64,000 nucleotides of DNA from Persicaria tinctoria (lineage: Eukaryota; Streptophyta; Magnoliopsida; Caryophyllales; Polygonaceae), in the NCBI GenBank assembly GCA_037127255.1, contig JBANSL010000004.1, forward strand, positions 36,234,467 to 36,298,466, read 5' to 3'. Below are positions 59,172 to 64,000 of this stretch, one piece after another (position 1 is the stretch's first letter; every line of letters starts with the position of its first letter). Position numbers and translations under genes: made by a program. Below the pieces are notes generated by a model that saw only the letters and a program-made list of their open reading frames with translations, was not told the origin of the DNA and did not search any database.

Positions 59172-60836
59172 GCTCTTGGTTAAATCACATGTAATATCAT
59201 CTGTTAGTTGCTCTTGGTTTCGATCTCTCTCTCTCGGTTTCTCTTGGGTTCGATCTCTCTCTCAATTGCTCTTGGTTCATCCCATCGTTGGCTTATCGTC
59301 CGTGTCTCTCCCTTTTCGATCGCTCCCCTCCCTCGTTGGTTGTTCTTGGTTAAATCACAGGTAATACCTTTCACATTGTGTTTATGCTAATCTTCTTTTA
59401 TTATTGTTAGTCAATTTTACTGATTCACAGGATAGCTCCCCCTCTATTAAAACCCTAAATTTTATACTTTCTACAAGGAGGAATTGGGGTTTGTTTAATT
59501 TCCTCTTCACACATTCGGCGCTTCTTCGAGATTTTTGCTTCTCCTCCATTTGAGAGTTTAGGTATATGTCTCGTCGATTCACTCATGCGCATGTGTGAAC
59601 TAGATTTTGTTTTGAAAGTAGTCAACTGGAATTGCAAATATGGACGATTACTAGACTGGAATTGAAAATAGAAACTGGAATTGCAAGTAGTGAATTGTTT
59701 GTTTATGTGTCCTCTCTCTCTGCTTGCTGGTGATTTGTTGCACGAAAGTTTTGTGTTTGTGTTTTGTTCGTGTATTTGTATATTTCTAGAGATTTTATAA
59801 GTTTCTGCTTGTTGGAAACATAGATGTATTTGTAAAATTTAATTGCATTGTGATACACCAATAAAACATTAATGTAATTAAAGGGAGATTGATGAACTAA
59901 GAAAATAATATAAAAACAAAAATTAGAGAGACTGAAATTATACAATTTGGAATGAGTTCTCTAGTGATCAAAGAGGTTACCGACAATTTTTTTTCTTGAA
60001 CTTGTCATGCTTCATGTGTTGTTATGGTTGTGTGTTGCGGTTACAGTAATGAACCAAAACCATGAATTTTTTATATATATTTTTATACATCAAGAAATGG
60101 GATGTTGTTGAAATTTGATGTTCTTTTAACAATAGATGCTTAATTTGTTGTTGAAATTGGATGTTCTTTCCCCATCAGATGCATTAGAGGTAACTATCAT
60201 TGTAATTGTTCTTTATAAATTGCTTCATTTAAATAATTATTTATTGTCCTTAACCAATATACATTTGAAATATGTAGGTAGCAACGATATTGATTGGAGA
60301 GGAACATAAACTTTATGTATTCTTTCAAGCCAATAATAGTTTGAGAAAGCAATATGTAACCGACCTCCTCAAGAAGAGAAACTAACATTGGTTAATGAAA
60401 CGTTGTTGAGTACATGCCACTGGTTGTAGCTTTCTTCAATTTCTATTTTCTTTCCGTCTTTCTGAACGTCGTTGTAGCTTCTTCTTTTTTATTGCATATA
60501 TGTGGGTTAAGGAGTGAAACTATGTTTACTTCAAGTGATCGTTTAAATTGAACAATATATATGATTTCATATGAGCCTCTTCTTATATGTGTTCATCTTT
60601 GTTATCTGATTTTGCACTAATTTTAGGAAACAATTACAAAAAATACAAATGTCTTACTGATTGTCTTATTTCCTTTTCCTAAATCAACCAAACACTTAAA
60701 AAAAGTAATGAAGAAAGCAATGATTCATCTCTTAAATCAACCAAAAAATTTGATTTTAACTATTTCCATTCCCTTTCCTTTCTCTTGAAATAATTTCTTT
60801 CATTTCTTTTCCCTTTCTCCAAACAAACAGGCCCTT
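58784..60836. mobile_element. Non-autonomous hAT-like element
   Basis: Left end TAGGGCTTGTTTGTTTT; right end, inverted, AAGGGCCTGTTTGTTTGG. Flanking octamers (TTGGTACT and, overlapping the right terminus, TTAGTATC) agree at only 5 of 8 bases. About 2 kb, no recognised ORF, with a (TC)n tract inside. The GGGCYTGTTTGTTT terminus is common in plant hAT non-autonomous elements. Confidence 0.65.
59112..59168. repeat. (TC)n microsatellite
   Basis: About 28 CT/TC repeats, with shorter CT runs following at 59223-59260. Confidence 0.95.
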
Positions 60837-60954
60837 AGTATCCATAATAGATATGGGGAAAAAATATCTAAAAGATGGGATATTTATCAGGTTAGTTACG
60901 AAATCACATGGTCTTATCAAACATTATATTTTGATATTGTTTTGTTTATCGGTA

Positions 60955-62395
60955 TTTTTTTTTAGCAACAACCAAATCTCATTCCATTTCCTTCACCAAG
61001 ATTGTAGAAACATTGTTTGGAAGATCAAGAATAGAAAAAAACAAAGCATGACAAATAGGGCTCAAGTTTGCAAACTCATGAGCTACTTTGTTCCCCTCTC
61101 TCCTCACGAAGCTCCAGTCCACAGAGTCGAAATCCGCCTCCAGCTTCTTGATCACTGCAATAAGGTTGAAGAGAACTCCTAGTCCGTTTCACTCTTGCTG
61201 CAACTTGGACACCAGTGACTGGCAATCGGATTCCAAATGAATATGTCGCATACCTCTTTCCCTTGCTAGCTGCAACGCCCATCGTATGCTCTCCGCTTCA
61301 GCCACTTCAATGCATTTTGTCTGTTGAATCCCCCGTTGGCCTCCGAAAACCAGCTCCCCTATGTGATTTCTGCACACCACTCCAATTGCAGCTATCCCGG
61401 TGGAGGTTACACTCACATCGTAGTTGATCTTTAGGAAGTTCGGCGGCGGTTTAGTCCAGCTCTTGCTGCCTCCTTCCAACTGTTGGGCTTTCCTCGGCGA
61501 TGCTACAACATCTCTATATGTCTCGAATCCAGTAATTTGCTCGTCTACCTCCTGTATAATCTCTGGCGGCAGCTTTCTTACCCCTTCAAAAACTCGTGTG
61601 TTTCTAGCTCTCCAAACACACCACGCCGTTGTTGCCCAGCGTTGTCTCTCCTTGATCGATCCTTCATTGAAAACTGCATCAAACGCACCCTTAACATAAT
61701 CTGATCGGAGCCAGCACCGCTCAAGGGAAGGTGTTCTGCTCCACACTTTCCTGCTCCACATAAATCGCACCTCCCGTCCTCAACCATCTTTCGCCTGGCT
61801 AGATTTAATTTACAAGGTAAAATACCCGTAACTGCTCTCCATACAAAAGACACCACCTTCGGTATCGCTTTTAGCTTCCAAAGAGCTTTCCAGGCACGTT
61901 CTGACTTGGAGTCATCTGATGTCCCCTCGGATTCCCCTTTGTTCATAGAATTCTCAAGGAGCAAGTGGTATGCCAATCTGATAGTGAAGACTCCGTTCTT
62001 TGTGTAGTACCAAGTCTGCTGATCCTTGGCCAAGTGGTCTACGAGCCGAATTTGTCGAATCTCCTCAGCATCACATGGCACCAAATAGCGATTGAGTTTT
62101 TCTTCATCCCACCTTCCTGCTTACCAGTCAATTAGATCAATGACTCTCGTATCATGATCGCCTCCAAGAAAATTCCCGAGGACCTTAAAACTCTTCGGCC
62201 GAGGTATCCATCTATCCTCACAGACCCTGATTTCGGACCCATTGCCGACAGTCTAGACCATCCCCTCAACAACCCATTACGGCCACATAAAATGCTACGC
62301 CAGCCTCGCCACGTGTAGCTCGGAAACTTTTTTGAAACAAATATTCCCTCTAGGGACGAACAAATTGTCCGTTCGGGTTTGAATAAAATCTCGTT
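60955..62395 (-). pseudogene. LINE (plant L1-type) 3' part: zf-RVT and RNase H
   Basis: Read on the minus strand, 5'-truncated near 62395. SYTWRG and RSIL near 62320 and SEIRVCEDRWIPRP near 62220 belong to the region after the RT domain. The zf-RVT region follows (AWKALWKLKAIPKVVSFVWR near 61880; RCDLCG near 61770). The C-terminal RNase H-like domain begins PPNFLKINYDVS near 61450 and ends HLESDCQSLVSKL near 61200. The 3' end is the poly(T) on the plus strand at 60955-60963. Stops (for example near 62125) and frameshifts between the zf-RVT and RNase H frames make it non-functional. No TSD could be fixed. Confidence 0.85.
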
Positions 62396-62422
62396 TGCCT
62401 AAATGGGATTACTAGTGCATTT

Positions 62423-64000
62423 TCGATGGTAGTTTTTAGCTACAAGTCTGGTTGTTCTTGGCGTTCCTTTCCTGAGTTGGGGCTCTGGCGTCTAATCGGT
62501 CTAAAACCAACACCCCGCAAGCGTACGGTGTCAATTGTAGTAATCGAGTGTCGAGTCTCAGGGACTGTGTGAATATCAATTGCAGAACCTCAACTAGTTT
62601 ACTAAGCCAAATAAGAGAAGTGATTTTTGAAGGAATAAAGAAAATAAGAAGAAGAAAAACGACAAATTGCAAATGTTTGTGAATATATGATGAGAAACAT
62701 TCTAGAGTCAGGGTTTACCACAACAATGCATCTTCGATAGACTATATAATTTTCATGCCTGAACAAATTAAAAAGAGATATTTGAAGGTAAACTATGTAA
62801 AGTTATTATCACTCAGCCTATGCATGTTCCAATAACTATGTCTGTTTCAATCAATTACCACTCAGCTTGCGCATGTTGTAGATTAATCAATTAAATTTGA
62901 ATCTTTAAGCACTTTAGACCCTAGCGAGCAAATCAATTAACAATCGCAGGCGCGATCCACATAATCAATTCAAACATAGGTTGTCTACTATAGTTTATTA
63001 TCCTCAAGAGAATTAAATAGATTGCTCATAAGAAATTCTCAAGTTCAATCCATGTTTTCCAATAAAATTAACAACTTTATCTATATATCCAATCTTAATT
63101 CGCAACCAAAGCATGTTGAACATCAAAAGGATTCCAATCAATTATAGAATTAATCGGATTAAGCACTCATGGATCAAATCAAACAAATAATAGAATCTAT
63201 TCAAGCAATAATCACGCACATGTCTATCTCAGCATCGTTGGATCTTCCCAACCCCAGAACAAGGAAATTAGCCAGACATGAATTCAGACACAATCAAAGA
63301 AATCATGATGAAAGAATATAAAACTAGATTGACAAAACGTAATCTTGAATCCAGCAAAACAAACCTTCAAGAAGAAATCTCTGAAAGAGCTCAAAACTCT
63401 GAATGTCTGCAACTAGTTTCTGATGTGAAAATTGGATGTCTCTAAACTAACCCTAATTCTCTATATATAGTCGTAAAAGAGATCTTAAAATAGTCCTAAA
63501 ATAAGAAAAAAATATGCCAAAAAGTCGTCCAATAAAAGATAAAAGCGGATAAAAATCCCGAAGTAGTAACGCGGAAAGGCAAGTATCGAGTCGATACTTC
63601 AGAGTATCGAGTCGATATGTAGCTACTGTAAAGCAATCTGGCTCGGAATGTGAAGATATCGACTCGAAAGGCTTGGATACCATCTCGATAACTTATGGTT
63701 CCGGGTCGATACATTAACTCAGCATCAGCTTCTTGGCTCGATTTCTCCATATTTTAGGCCGAATTTGCAAAAGTGCTCAACATAAAAATTGTAGGTATTT
63801 GAATCATATTTCTAACAAGCTATAGAACGTCTCGATCCAAATTTTGTGGAGTTCAAACAACTCATTTTACTGAGATGTCGCCAAACAGGATTTGTCCGGA
63901 AAACGTCAATTCAACAATAAGCTCTTCTTAGCTTGCTTCTTTGCACTTGAGACCTCTATGCAAGGCTCTTTCGGCATCCATGAACATGTAAAACTTGGCT
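62423..64000 (-). repeat. Athila/Tat-like LTR E, partial at window end
   Basis: The beginning (CGATGGTAGTTTTTAGCTAC) resembles the inverted end of solo LTR F (TGATGGACGGTTTTTAGTCG). The layout (CCCCGCAAGCGTACGGTGTC near 62513, repeated clusters of AATCAATT, CCCAACCCC near 63248) is like the inverted LTR B. It carries its own palindromic word TATCGAGTCGATA and variants at 63585-63715. It continues past the window; whether it is a solo LTR or part of an element is unknown. Confidence 0.65.

Overview
The window is plant nuclear DNA, almost certainly a eudicot. It has split genes with GT-AG and GC-AG introns, Athila/Tat-type and chromovirus-type Ty3/gypsy elements, a CACTA element, Mutator-like elements (MULEs), hAT elements, a plant L1 LINE and a Stowaway MITE. 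The species is not identified; an asterid is a weak guess. Only one host gene is clear: a 13-exon organelle-type HflX GTPase at 39775-43227 on the minus strand. Nearly everything else is transposable elements, many nested and several datable by exact target-site duplications (TSDs).

Layout. Positions 1-786 are unidentified. Positions 787-36277 are one minus-strand Athila/Tat element (called B) with gag and pol broken by nonsense codons. Its leader was split by a CACTA element (7230-19158). That CACTA element was itself split by a young non-autonomous gypsy element (A, 8793-15327; LTRs of 1474 bp each, TSD AGTTT) carrying one intact 443-aa ORF. B's 5' LTR was split by a decayed chromovirus-like gypsy element (D, 20547-35798, TSD CAAGT). 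D's right LTR in turn carries a hAT transposase pseudogene (29257-32485) and a solo LTR (C, 33072-35257). Positions 36278-39106 hold hAT and copia fragments, a MITE and a (TA)30 tract.

A short GC-rich repeat (39427-39744) lies just past the 3' end of the HflX gene. Directly upstream of the HflX start is a hAT-like repeat (43291-53704). It was split by a 10-kb MULE (43465-53517, TSD GTTCTACTA) with a broken transposase and an oppositely oriented gene combining a DUF1985-like domain, a charged coiled-coil region and a Ulp1-like C48 peptidase. A solo LTR (47346-48581, TSD GCACC) interrupts the peptidase. A second MULE (54229-58602, TSD CATAAATAG) carries a FAR1-type transposase pseudogene, a tRNA-like sequence and a poly(A) retroposon. 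A non-autonomous hAT-like element, a LINE pseudogene and another Athila/Tat-like LTR fill the rest.

Two patterns stand out. First, the 10-kb MULE is full of the octamer CTGT(A/C)ACC, nearly always on the + strand, in its terminal, intronic and some coding DNA. Together with the DUF1985-type gene this resembles the VANC anti-silencing system of Arabidopsis VANDAL MULEs. Second, each Athila/Tat family here is peppered with its own short palindromic CpG word (CTCGACGTCGAG, CTCGATCTCGAG, TCGGCGCCGA, TATCGAGTCGATA). The words occur in LTRs and in coding linkers, are read in more than one frame, and are often arranged as inverted pairs able to form hairpins. I know of no described function for this.
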